Shown: positions 1-6,591 of the stretch, in pieces
How the letters are laid out: the number at the start of each line of letters is the position of its first letter
Numbering within the stretch: the first letter of the stretch is position 1
Source of the DNA: Planctomycetota bacterium
GTDB lineage: Bacteria > Planctomycetota > Phycisphaerae > Sedimentisphaerales > Anaerobacaceae
Assembly: GCA_017885385.1 (NCBI GenBank)
Contig: JAFNGF010000376.1
Location: 1 to 8,778, forward strand
Length of the DNA stretch: 8,778 bases
Direction of reading: 5' to 3'
Program-made: the position numbers and the translations under genes
The notes under the pieces: model-generated
What the model was told of the DNA's origin: nothing
Seen by the model: only the letters and a program-made list of their open reading frames with translations
Database searches by the model: none

Positions 1-42
1 ACCTCATCCTCGACCAGGCAAAAAGTTGAAGCGTAGCGGAAA

Positions 43-60
43 TCCCCGCGAAAGCGGGGA
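43..60. repeat. Short hairpin repeat, 7-bp stem with GAAA loop
   Basis: The sequence tccccgc-gaaa-gcgggga is a perfect 7-bp inverted repeat closed by a GAAA tetraloop. Sequences of this form (CCCCGC-GAAA-GCGGGG with flanking GGAAT/ACC-like bases) recur as interspersed palindromes in many unrelated bacterial genomes. It has no T-run and no gene immediately before it, so it is read as a REP-like element rather than a terminator. Confidence 0.6.
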
Positions 61-76
61 CCTACTCTTTCTTGTC

Positions 77-132
77 ATCCCTTCGACAAGCTCAGGGCAG
101 GCTCTGAGCGAAGCGTAGCGGAGTCGAAGGAT
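77..132. repeat. Interspersed imperfect palindrome (CPELVEG-encoding type)
   Basis: The outer arms are atcccttcgac (77-87) and gtcgaaggat (123-132), complementary apart from one extra C. The inner arms gctcag (90-95) and ctgagc (104-109) form a second stem. The whole could extrude as a cruciform or fold as a long RNA hairpin. Read on the minus strand it gives the peptide CPELVEG, often seen in spurious ORFs of diverse environmental bacteria, which indicates a mobile or REP-like family. The segment gaagcgtagcgga inside it (110-122) is also present at 28-40. No transposase is nearby. Confidence 0.7.
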
Positions 133-238
133 CTGGCCGACGAAGTAAATTCTATCCTCCAGCTTTGCCATTACGAGTCCACGCAAACAAACGCGGCAAT
201 CTGCTTATCATTTCGTAAGTCGGCACGAAAATAAATAA

Positions 239-266
239 TTGCATCTGGATAAGATTTGCCTATAAT
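239..266 (+). promoter_or_regulatory. Putative sigma-70-type promoter for the nuclease-like gene
   Basis: A perfect TATAAT (261-266) is preceded at 16 nt by TTGCAT (239-244), which matches the -35 consensus only at its TTG. The site lies in an AT-rich stretch and points towards the gene at 348, implying an untranslated leader of roughly 75 nt. The -10 box is convincing. The -35 is weak, and such boxes arise by chance in AT-rich DNA. Confidence 0.4.
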
Positions 267-347
267 CCTCCATAAGTGCCTGCCCGTCTGTACCGTAAAG
301 GAGCTCAATTATTTTAAGTTAAGTGATATAACCGCGGGGATTTGAAG

Positions 348-893
348 ATGAAAATAAAAGAAGTCTTCTCGTATCGTAGTTTAACGCATGAATGGATTAA
401 ACCACTTGTGGACTCACTGGAAGGTATTCCAGATGATGTTTTTTTTGAAAAGGATGGCTCACCACTCAAACGGGAAGTGACTCAGTTGGATGCAAAGCTA
501 TTTAAGCTGCTAATTGCAAATTTTGGAGAAAACGTTGAAAAAGACTTTCCTCCAATGGCTCCAGAAAATCAGTTTACGGTGGATTTTATTTTGCCAACAA
601 AGCCGGCGACTTTAATTGAGATTGAAAAAGGAAAATTACCACGCCTTGAGTTAGATTTGATGAAAATAATTAGTTCAATTTACAGGTATCCGTTGGTGTA
701 TGGATTTGGGTGTCTAATAGTTCCAATTAATTACATCAGGCTAAATTTGGCAGGCAAAAGATCTCCATATCAGTATGTCAAGAATAATTTGATACCTTTA
801 AATTCATCTATACTTGATTGGAAAAACAAAGACGGCTCATTCTTGATTAAAGATTTTCTTGTATTAGGTTATTTTGATCCGAGAGGGAAATAA
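348..893 (+). CDS. Hypothetical protein, possible PD-(D/E)XK (BamHI/BglII-like) nuclease
   Basis: This gene encodes 181 residues. The ATG at 348 is preferred over an in-frame TTG at 342 because it has a gggga ribosome-binding site (336-340) 7 nt upstream, while the TTG is too close to it; an in-frame stop at 324 rules out a longer form. I do not recognise a named family. Residues 76-106 show FTVDF (D79), a hydrophobic strand with E91-I-E93, then D103-L-M-K106. In BamHI/BglII-type restriction enzymes an acidic residue is followed by an ExE or ExQ strand and a DLxK helix, so a metal-dependent nuclease core is plausible. The protein is short for a complete restriction enzyme, and no methyltransferase is in view. 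Its codons are far more AT-rich (about 35-36% G+C) than those of the following genes, which suggests recent acquisition. That this is a gene is likely; the nuclease role is an inference from the motif. Confidence 0.55.
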   Translation: MKIKEVFSYRSLTHEWIKPLVDSLEGIPDDVFFEKDGSPLKREVTQLDAKLFKLLIANFGENVEKDFPPMAPENQFTVDFILPTKPATLIEIEKGKLPRLELDLMKIISSIYRYPLVYGFGCLIVPINYIRLNLAGKRSPYQYVKNNLIPLNSSILDWKNKDGSFLIKDFLVLGYFDPRGK

Positions 894-1051
894 ATATGTA
901 CGGGTGTAGTTTCGGATAGCATAAGATTTTGCAAGAGACTTATGTGCAAACCCCCAAACTTCTTCTATGCTGGGAACACTATAAAAAGGGATTTCTGGAA
1001 GCAGGGTTCTTAGCGGCACTTTAGAATCGTCAGGCAAAATTTCCGGTTTTG

Positions 1052-1078
1052 TGCCCGTTGATGCTGACGGGCATTTTT
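1052..1078 (+). terminator. Intrinsic terminator-like hairpin, or leader attenuator
   Basis: The arms tgcccgt (1052-1058) and acgggca (1067-1073) form a perfect 7-bp stem with an 8-nt loop, followed by five T residues (1074-1078). This is the classic Rho-independent layout on the plus strand. It lies 158 nt after the nuclease-like gene and 58 nt before the epimerase start. It could end the first transcript, or act as an attenuator if the operon promoter lies upstream (a weak TATAAA is at 980-985). The rest of the 894-1136 gap shows nothing else I can support. Confidence 0.6.
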
Positions 1079-1123
1079 GTTATTATACGCTGGCTTTCTG
1101 ACCAATGTGCCAACGACCGAATG

Positions 1124-1129
1124 AAAGGA
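1124..1129 (+). promoter_or_regulatory. Ribosome-binding site of the epimerase gene
   Basis: The sequence aaagga ends 7 nt before the ATG at 1137, a good Shine-Dalgarno match at normal spacing. It supports this start and is the clearest ribosome-binding site in the plus-strand operon. Confidence 0.6.
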
Positions 1130-1136
1130 TTGCAAA

Positions 1137-2423
1137 ATGGCTATTAGCGCAAGAAAGGTATCTGTGTGCCTGGAAGAATGTAAGAAACATTTGACCGCTG
1201 AGTTACTGTCTTTCTGGCTGAATCGCTGCAAAGACGACCAATACGGCGGATTTATTACGCACTTCGATAAAGACGGCAAAGATAGCGGCACAGACGAAAA
1301 GTCGCTTATCTCGCAAACACGAACGGTCTACACAATGTCCGCAGCCCATCGAGCAGGCTACGGCGACGGGAAATGTGCCGAGTACGCTAAGCATGGCGTC
1401 GATTTTCTGATCGGCAAAATGTGGGACAACGACTTCGGCGGATTCTACTGGATGCTGAACCGCAAGGGCGACGTCACCATCGACAAAAAAATCCTCTACG
1501 GCCTGAGCTTTGCGATTTACTCGCTAAGCGAATATACGATGGCGACCGGCGACCCGCGAGGACAAGAATACGCTGAGAAGGTCTTTGACCTTGTCAAAAA
1601 ATACGCTGCCGATACGATGTACGGCGGATATTTTGAGATGTTCGAGCGGAACTGGGACCTGTGCGGCCCCGGCAGCCAGGGCGGCGACAGAAAAACCCTC
1701 GATGTCCACATGCACCTGGTGGAGGCCTTTACGAATCTCTATGAATGTACGCGAAAAAGCGTCCACCGCCGAACGCTGCTGGAGGATATTGACATCCTGA
1801 TAAAAAGAATCCTGCACCGAAAATACGGCACCGGCATACCGCAGTTTACGCCCGATTGGAAAGTCGCCCCGCAGATAAAGTTCGACGTCGTCTGGGGCTG
1901 GGACCGCTTCGCTGAGGGCGGCAAAAAAGCCCACGCCGACGACAATACTTCCGCCGGGCACAATGTTGAATTTGCCTGGCTGCTTGCCCACGGTACTGAT
2001 ATTCTGGGCGACGGGTTCTTCGAGCAATACAAGACCGTCATAAAAAAGTCGTTCGATCACGGCTTCAAAAACGGCATCGATTGGGAATTCGGCGGCGTCT
2101 ATGTCGAAGGCCCGCACTCGGGCGGCGTCTACGATACGGAAAAGGAATTCTGGCAGCAGGCCGAGGTTATGATTGGTATGTTAGAGGCGTGCCTTCGCTT
2201 TGGCTCGGAAAAATACTGGCGGGCATACGAAAACGTGCACCGATTCGTCTTCGACAAAATGATAAATCATCCGGTAGGGGAGTGGTGGCCGCTGCTTACA
2301 AGAGAAGGCAAACCCATTTGGACGCACATGAGCCATTCCTGGAAGGTAAACTACCACACCGTTCGCTGCATGATACAATCCATCAAGCGGCTGGAAAAGT
2401 TGCTTGCGAAGATTCAAAAGTAG
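1137..2423 (+). CDS. AGE-family sugar 2-epimerase/isomerase
   Basis: This 428-residue protein belongs to the N-acylglucosamine 2-epimerase superfamily, (alpha/alpha)6-barrel enzymes that epimerise sugars at C2 or interconvert aldoses and ketoses in the cytoplasm. The length is normal for the family (about 390-430). Family landmarks appear in order: SQTR (59-62), GGFYW (101-105), YGGYFEMFERNWD (162-174), TLDVHMHLVEA (187-197), SAGHNVEFAWLL (272-283), FWQQAE (338-343) and the C-terminal SHSWKVNYHTVR (399-410). The barrel-lining histidines near 191/193, 275 and 407 correspond to positions that act as general acid/base or bind the ring in characterised members. Motifs do not separate N-acetylglucosamine 2-epimerase, cellobiose 2-epimerase and mannose isomerase activities. 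The FWQQAE segment and lack of a nucleotide-binding feature favour a neutral sugar. It is the first gene of the operon; the next starts 9 nt after its stop. Confidence 0.85.
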   Translation: MAISARKVSVCLEECKKHLTAELLSFWLNRCKDDQYGGFITHFDKDGKDSGTDEKSLISQTRTVYTMSAAHRAGYGDGKCAEYAKHGVDFLIGKMWDNDFGGFYWMLNRKGDVTIDKKILYGLSFAIYSLSEYTMATGDPRGQEYAEKVFDLVKKYAADTMYGGYFEMFERNWDLCGPGSQGGDRKTLDVHMHLVEAFTNLYECTRKSVHRRTLLEDIDILIKRILHRKYGTGIPQFTPDWKVAPQIKFDVVWGWDRFAEGGKKAHADDNTSAGHNVEFAWLLAHGTDILGDGFFEQYKTVIKKSFDHGFKNGIDWEFGGVYVEGPHSGGVYDTEKEFWQQAEVMIGMLEACLRFGSEKYWRAYENVHRFVFDKMINHPVGEWWPLLTREGKPIWTHMSHSWKVNYHTVRCMIQSIKRLEKLLAKIQK

Positions 2424-2432
2424 TATTGGTTT

Positions 2433-3464
2433 ATGGACTACCGCGGCAAGTACAAGGTGTTTGACCCCAGCAAAATCCGTACGTATCCATTGAGCGCGCG
2501 CGTAAATAAAGTGACATTGAAAGACATCATATTGCCGGCTGACGTCGAGAATCTTCCGGTCAAGGTGTCCGGCGAAACGCGAAGTGACATTGAAGCCGTT
2601 TCTCAGGCTATAGTCTCAGCGCACAAGGTGGGCTCGCCCATTATTGTTTTTACCGGCGCTCACCTAATAAAAAATGGTCTTGGTGTTCTGCTTATCGACC
2701 TTGTAAAGCGCGGCGTGATTACGCTCGTTGCCGGAAATGCTGCCGCGGCTATCCACGATTTTGAGCTTGCGCTGATAGGCCAGACAAGCGAAAATGTCCC
2801 TGATGCTCTGGGTAAGGGCCAATTTGGAATGGCCTACGAATTAGCCTACATCAATGCCGCCATATCTTTTGGCAATAAGCAAAAGCTCGGTTTCGGTGAA
2901 GCCCTGGGTAAAATGATTTGCGATGAAGATTTTCGGCGACAGGTACTGTCTCGCCTGGCCGGCGAAAATTCGTTTGTCAATTTTCTCCATCCCGAAGTAA
3001 GTGTTCTGGCCGCATGTTACAGGAGCAATGTTCCTTTCACTATTCACGCCGGCATAGGCACAGATGTAACCGACCAGCACCCGTCTTTTGACGGCCAGGC
3101 GAAAGGCGGCTGCTCCGGCAGAGATTTCTTGATTTTTGCAAATGAAGTAGCCAAATTTACGGACGGTGGAGTATTCTTGAATATCGGTAGCGCTGTCACC
3201 GGCCCGGAAGTCTTTCTAAAAGCTGTCTCAATGGCCGCCAACGTAGGCAATGTCCCAAGAAATATAATCACCGCCGACTTTGACCTGCGAGACTACAGCC
3301 CTGAGCAGATGACCGATGAATCCGCCCAGGGTTACTACTTCCGCGACCAAAAGAGTGTTGTCACACGCATTCCGCAGGCTTTCTCCGGCAGGGGTTACTA
3401 TGTACAAGGCGATCAGAAACAGACCATACCTCTGCTTTACAAAAGAATTCTTGAGCACCTGTAG
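2433..3464 (+). CDS. Deoxyhypusine-synthase-like protein of unknown function
   Basis: The product has 343 residues. Its overall pattern recalls the NAD-binding deoxyhypusine synthase (DHS) fold: a hydrophobic strand ending in TGAHLIKNG (74-82), then LIDLVKRGVITLVAGNAAAAIHDFE (87-111) with H108, D109 and E111, GQFGMAYE (129-136), GIGTDVTDQHPSFDG (207-221) with D211, D214, H216 and D220, and GGVFLNIGSAVTGPEVF (245-261). Canonical DHS modifies a lysine of eukaryotic or archaeal eIF5A using spermidine and NAD. The canonical stretch ending in WGK, which holds the catalytic lysine, is not recognisable here, and bacteria lack a typical eIF5A. A different substrate is therefore likely, perhaps one linked to the sugar genes around it. 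The ATG lies 9 nt after the epimerase stop without a clear Shine-Dalgarno sequence, which suggests translational coupling. The assignment rests on motif resemblance only. Confidence 0.6.
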   Translation: MDYRGKYKVFDPSKIRTYPLSARVNKVTLKDIILPADVENLPVKVSGETRSDIEAVSQAIVSAHKVGSPIIVFTGAHLIKNGLGVLLIDLVKRGVITLVAGNAAAAIHDFELALIGQTSENVPDALGKGQFGMAYELAYINAAISFGNKQKLGFGEALGKMICDEDFRRQVLSRLAGENSFVNFLHPEVSVLAACYRSNVPFTIHAGIGTDVTDQHPSFDGQAKGGCSGRDFLIFANEVAKFTDGGVFLNIGSAVTGPEVFLKAVSMAANVGNVPRNIITADFDLRDYSPEQMTDESAQGYYFRDQKSVVTRIPQAFSGRGYYVQGDQKQTIPLLYKRILEHL

Positions 3465-3526
3465 CGCCGGTAATAGAATACATCTCAGGCTGTTTGAAAT
3501 TATTGCGTTTTTGTAAGAAACAGTTG

Positions 3527-4627
3527 ATGACCTCAAAAGGGCGTGTACATTTTGCGCTGCAACGAAAACCTACGGACCGTGTTCCGATTTTTATGTGGTA
3601 CCACCCCCAAACCGCCAAAAGGCTGGGAAAACTGCTGGAGATTCCCGGCAGATATGTGCCTCTGGCTATGGGGGACGATATCCGCCAGGCGTGGGTGAGT
3701 AATAATTACGCAATGGAGGGGATTGTGCACGAGCACGATGGGCAGTCGCACGTGGATGACTGGGCAATAGAATGGACTCGCACCGGCGGCTTCAACCAGA
3801 TCTCCAAATACCCTCTGGCTGATGCCGGCGAAAAGCAGGTTTTACAATACAAGTTTCCATTTGGCCGCATCGATCCGCTCGTGGACCTGATGAAGCCGGT
3901 AATCAAATGTAAAGACGACTACTTCGTGGGCTGTGACGTCTCGCCGTGCGTTTTTGAAATGTACTGGCGTTTGCGCGGCATGGAAAAGACCTTGATGGAA
4001 ATCGCTCTCAAGCCCAACCTGACGCGAAAAATGCTGAGGCGATGCGCAGATTTTTCTATAGAACTATCGGAAGCAGCCTGTCAGCGATTCGACCTGGATT
4101 GGCTTTGGCTGGGTGACGATGCTGCCGGCCAGCAGTCTATGCTGATGAGTCCGGATATCTGGCGGCAAATGGTAAAGCCTCTCTTAAAGCAGAACGCTGA
4201 AGTGGGCAAGAGGCACGGTGTTTACGTGGCGTTCCATTCCTGCGGCGCCATCCGGCCCATCATTCCGGACTTAATCGAAATCGGTGTAGACGTACTGAAC
4301 CCCATCCAGTGCAGCTGTCCCGGCATGAACCCTCTGGAGCTGAAGAAGGAATTCGGGAAGGACCTTGCCTTTATGGGTGGGGTCGACACGCAGGGGGTTC
4401 TACCTAATGGCACAGCCGACCAGGTGCGTAAAGCGACAGCCGAATTGCTCGAAGGAATGACCGCCGATGGCGGCGGCTACATCTTTGCCGCTTCCCACAC
4501 CGTGCCTCCGGAAACCCCGGATGACAATATCTTTGCCATGTACGATGAAGCGGGTATTACTAAAGAAGAGATTTTCGACAGGGCTGCCCAGATCCGCAGG
4601 TCTTTGCGGCAGTCTCGGCTGGATTGA
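3527..4627 (+). CDS. URO-D superfamily protein (methyltransferase-like, not HemE)
   Basis: The start chosen is ATG 3527 (366 residues) because the family characteristically begins with a short MTSxxRV...R.P segment, seen here as MTSKGRVHFALQRKPTDRVP. A longer TTG form from 3494 is possible, and neither start has a strong ribosome-binding site. The protein is a TIM barrel of the uroporphyrinogen decarboxylase/MtaA/CmuA superfamily: HSCG (237-240), GVDVLNPIQ (253-261), LKKEFG (272-277), GGVDTQGVLP (284-293), GGGYIF (315-320) and SHTVPPETPDDNI (323-335). The N-terminal arginine-rich RQAGRYLPEY-type motif of true HemE is absent, so a haem role is unlikely. H237-x-C239 resembles part of the zinc site of corrinoid methyltransferases, but the later cysteine ligand seems replaced around S323-H324. 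It lies 62 nt after the DHS-like gene and 53 nt before the kinase gene. The substrate is unknown; demethylation of a methylated compound is one speculative role. Confidence 0.8.
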   Translation: MTSKGRVHFALQRKPTDRVPIFMWYHPQTAKRLGKLLEIPGRYVPLAMGDDIRQAWVSNNYAMEGIVHEHDGQSHVDDWAIEWTRTGGFNQISKYPLADAGEKQVLQYKFPFGRIDPLVDLMKPVIKCKDDYFVGCDVSPCVFEMYWRLRGMEKTLMEIALKPNLTRKMLRRCADFSIELSEAACQRFDLDWLWLGDDAAGQQSMLMSPDIWRQMVKPLLKQNAEVGKRHGVYVAFHSCGAIRPIIPDLIEIGVDVLNPIQCSCPGMNPLELKKEFGKDLAFMGGVDTQGVLPNGTADQVRKATAELLEGMTADGGGYIFAASHTVPPETPDDNIFAMYDEAGITKEEIFDRAAQIRRSLRQSRLD

Positions 4628-4680
4628 ATCGACGATACCGAGTATAAAAAGTCCGATTGATAATCCCAAGGCACCAGATC

Positions 4681-6591
4681 ATGAAAGAACAACGCATTAA
4701 AGAGATCCTTGGTCGGATTAAAAAGGTAAACATAGCAGTCTATGGTGACTTTTGTCTTGACGCCTATTGGATACTCGATGCTGCTGGTTCTGAGCGCTCC
4801 GTTGAGACCGGCCGGCAGGGTAGGGCGATCGGCAAGCACTACTACTCGCTCGGCGGGGCTTCCAACGTCGTTGCGAATCTGGCAGCCCTTGAGCCAAAGT
4901 CCATACAGGTTATAGGCGTCATCGGCGATGATATTTTCGGCAGAGAGCTGACACGCCAGCTCCACCAGTTGAAGGTCGATACGACCTATCTGGTAGTGCA
5001 GAAGGAAAACTTCGACACCGTGACTTTCGGTAAGCCCTATCTCGAGGGCAACGAGCAGCCGCGAATTGATTTCGGCTTTTTCAACAGGCGAACCGAAGCA
5101 ACCGATAAGGCGCTGCTCGATGGCATCCGACACGCCCTGCAAGCGGCGGACGCCTTGATTGTTAATCAGCAGGTGCCTGGCAGCATCACCAACGAGTCTT
5201 TCATAGACCAGGCAAACAGCCTTTTCGAGAAGTTTTCTAACAGGGTAGCTTTGCTCGATACCAGACACTATGGGCAAAAGTTTAAGTTCATCTACCGCAA
5301 AACGAATGATTTGGAGGCGGCCAGACTTAACGGCGTCTCTGTTAATTTGGATGATGTTATAGACCTGCCGGATTTAGTTAGGTACGGGCAAAATCTTTAT
5401 AGGCGATTCAATAAGCCCGTATTTTTGACCCGCGGCCCACGTGGTATTTTGACTGTCGATTCCGAGGGTGTGCACCAGGCCCCGGGCATACAGCTTCTAA
5501 AAAAACTTGACCCGGTAGGCGCCGGCGACACCGTGACAAGTGCGCTGGCGTTGTGCCTGGGCGCCGGCGTTCCGCCCGCTGAAGCTGCTGAATTTGCGAA
5601 TTTTGCCGCCGCTGTCACCGTCCAGAAATTGTTCCAGACCGGCACTGCATCGGGTGCCGAAATCCTCGAAGCTGCCCGCGACCCCGATTACATCTATCAG
5701 CCTGAGCTTGCTTGCGATCGGCGTAAGGCCCGCTATCTTGAGGATACCGAGATAGAATTGTGCTATGAGTCAATTCCGCTTGGCCAAATAAAACACGCCC
5801 TCTTTGATAACGACGGCACCATAAGCACCTTGCGACAGGGCTGGGAACAGATTATGGCCCCGGTAATGATAAAGGCCATACTGGGCGATAAATATCAGAC
5901 CGTCAGCGAGACCCTCTATAACAGGGTCAAAAACCACGTTCTGGAGTACATCGACAAATCCACCGGGATTCAAACCATCTTGCAGATGGAAGCTCTTGTG
6001 GAGATGGTCAAGGAGCTCGGGCTGGTTCCTGCGGATAAAATCCTCGATAAGTTCGGTTACAAGGAGATTTACAACGAAGCCTTGATGCAACTTGTCAACC
6101 AGCGAATCGAGAAGCTCAAACGCGGGGAGCTGGACGTAAGTGACTATACGGTAAAAGGTGGAGTCCAATTCTTGAAAACGCTGCGAAAACGCGGCGTAAA
6201 ACTCTATCTGGCAAGTGGAACAGACCATCAGGACGTGGTGGCAGAATCCAAAGTACTTGGGTATGCTGAGCTTTTCGATGGCCGAATCTACGGCGCAATT
6301 GGCGACGTCACCAAGTGCTCCAAGAAGATGGTTATCGAAAGGATAATGACGGAGAATCGCCTGGAAGGCCCGGAGCTGGCGGTATTCGGCGATGGACCGG
6401 TCGAGCTGCGCGAGTGCCGAAAACGCGAGGGTATTGCTGTCGGCGTGGCCAGCGATGAAATCCGCCGGCACGGCTTAAACATCGAAAAACGTACCCGCCT
6501 GGTAAAGGCGGGCGCACATATCATTGTACCGGACTTCTCCGGACAGGAGCAGCTTCTAAAAGTATTGTTTCCCGAAAGTGGAGCGTTATGA
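4681..6591 (+). CDS. PfkB-type sugar kinase fused to HAD phosphatase
   Basis: The product has 636 residues. ATG 4681 is preferred over an in-frame TTG at 4657 because of an aagg site 9 nt upstream and because the protein then starts just before the first strand. Residues about 15-335 form a ribokinase/PfkB domain: VNIAVYGDFCLDAY (16-29), GGASNVVANLAAL (58-70), and the ATP-site motif DPVGAGDT (277-284) with catalytic base D283. It resembles the heptose-7-phosphate kinase (RfaE/HldE) branch but lacks the RISPEAPVP signature. Residues about 368-636 are a HAD phosphatase: motif I FDNDGT (D376, D378), motif II SGTDH (from S512), candidate lysine K548/K549 and motif IV FGDGPVE (569-575). A helical insert between motifs I and II (about 385-490) implies a C1-type cap, unlike the capless heptose phosphatase GmhB. 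A phosphorylation step followed by dephosphorylation at another carbon is a natural inference; the sugar is unknown. Its stop overlaps the next start (ATGA). Confidence 0.88.
   Translation: MKEQRIKEILGRIKKVNIAVYGDFCLDAYWILDAAGSERSVETGRQGRAIGKHYYSLGGASNVVANLAALEPKSIQVIGVIGDDIFGRELTRQLHQLKVDTTYLVVQKENFDTVTFGKPYLEGNEQPRIDFGFFNRRTEATDKALLDGIRHALQAADALIVNQQVPGSITNESFIDQANSLFEKFSNRVALLDTRHYGQKFKFIYRKTNDLEAARLNGVSVNLDDVIDLPDLVRYGQNLYRRFNKPVFLTRGPRGILTVDSEGVHQAPGIQLLKKLDPVGAGDTVTSALALCLGAGVPPAEAAEFANFAAAVTVQKLFQTGTASGAEILEAARDPDYIYQPELACDRRKARYLEDTEIELCYESIPLGQIKHALFDNDGTISTLRQGWEQIMAPVMIKAILGDKYQTVSETLYNRVKNHVLEYIDKSTGIQTILQMEALVEMVKELGLVPADKILDKFGYKEIYNEALMQLVNQRIEKLKRGELDVSDYTVKGGVQFLKTLRKRGVKLYLASGTDHQDVVAESKVLGYAELFDGRIYGAIGDVTKCSKKMVIERIMTENRLEGPELAVFGDGPVELRECRKREGIAVGVASDEIRRHGLNIEKRTRLVKAGAHIIVPDFSGQEQLLKVLFPESGAL

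Larger units (their letters stand above)
1..347. other. Gene-free leader region with palindromic repeats
   Basis: No credible coding region is seen here. The only sizeable open frame, on the minus strand at 4-186, is a translation of the repeat elements and includes the peptide CPELVEG, which this repeat characteristically yields. Two palindromic elements sit at 43-60 and 77-132. The 13-nt word gaagcgtagcgga occurs twice, at 28-40 and 110-122, so the left edge may be a worn second copy of the larger element. From about 220 the sequence becomes AT-rich and holds a promoter-like site. A Shine-Dalgarno-like aaaggag at 297-303 has no start codon at a useful distance. Confidence 0.6.

Noticed and set aside
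4..186. 60-residue minus-strand open frame
   Set aside because: It is a translation of the palindromic repeats, including the CPELVEG peptide, and has no domain or ribosome-binding site.
1524..2117. 197-residue minus-strand open frame inside the epimerase gene
   Set aside because: It lies wholly antisense to a well-conserved gene and shows no recognisable motifs; codon bias of the sense strand explains it.
3527..4627. Annotation as hemE (uroporphyrinogen III decarboxylase)
   Set aside because: The N-terminal arginine-rich substrate motif of HemE is absent, and the surroundings contain no other haem genes.
4477..5277. 266-residue minus-strand open frame
   Set aside because: It is antisense to the end of the URO-D-like gene and the start of the kinase domain, both of which have clear motifs on the plus strand; its own sequence has none.
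5770..6471. 233-residue minus-strand open frame
   Set aside because: It is antisense to the HAD domain, whose four motifs are intact on the plus strand.
4681..6591. Annotation as hldE/rfaE
   Set aside because: The kinase lacks the RISPEAPVP signature, and the C-terminal half is a HAD phosphatase rather than a nucleotidyltransferase.
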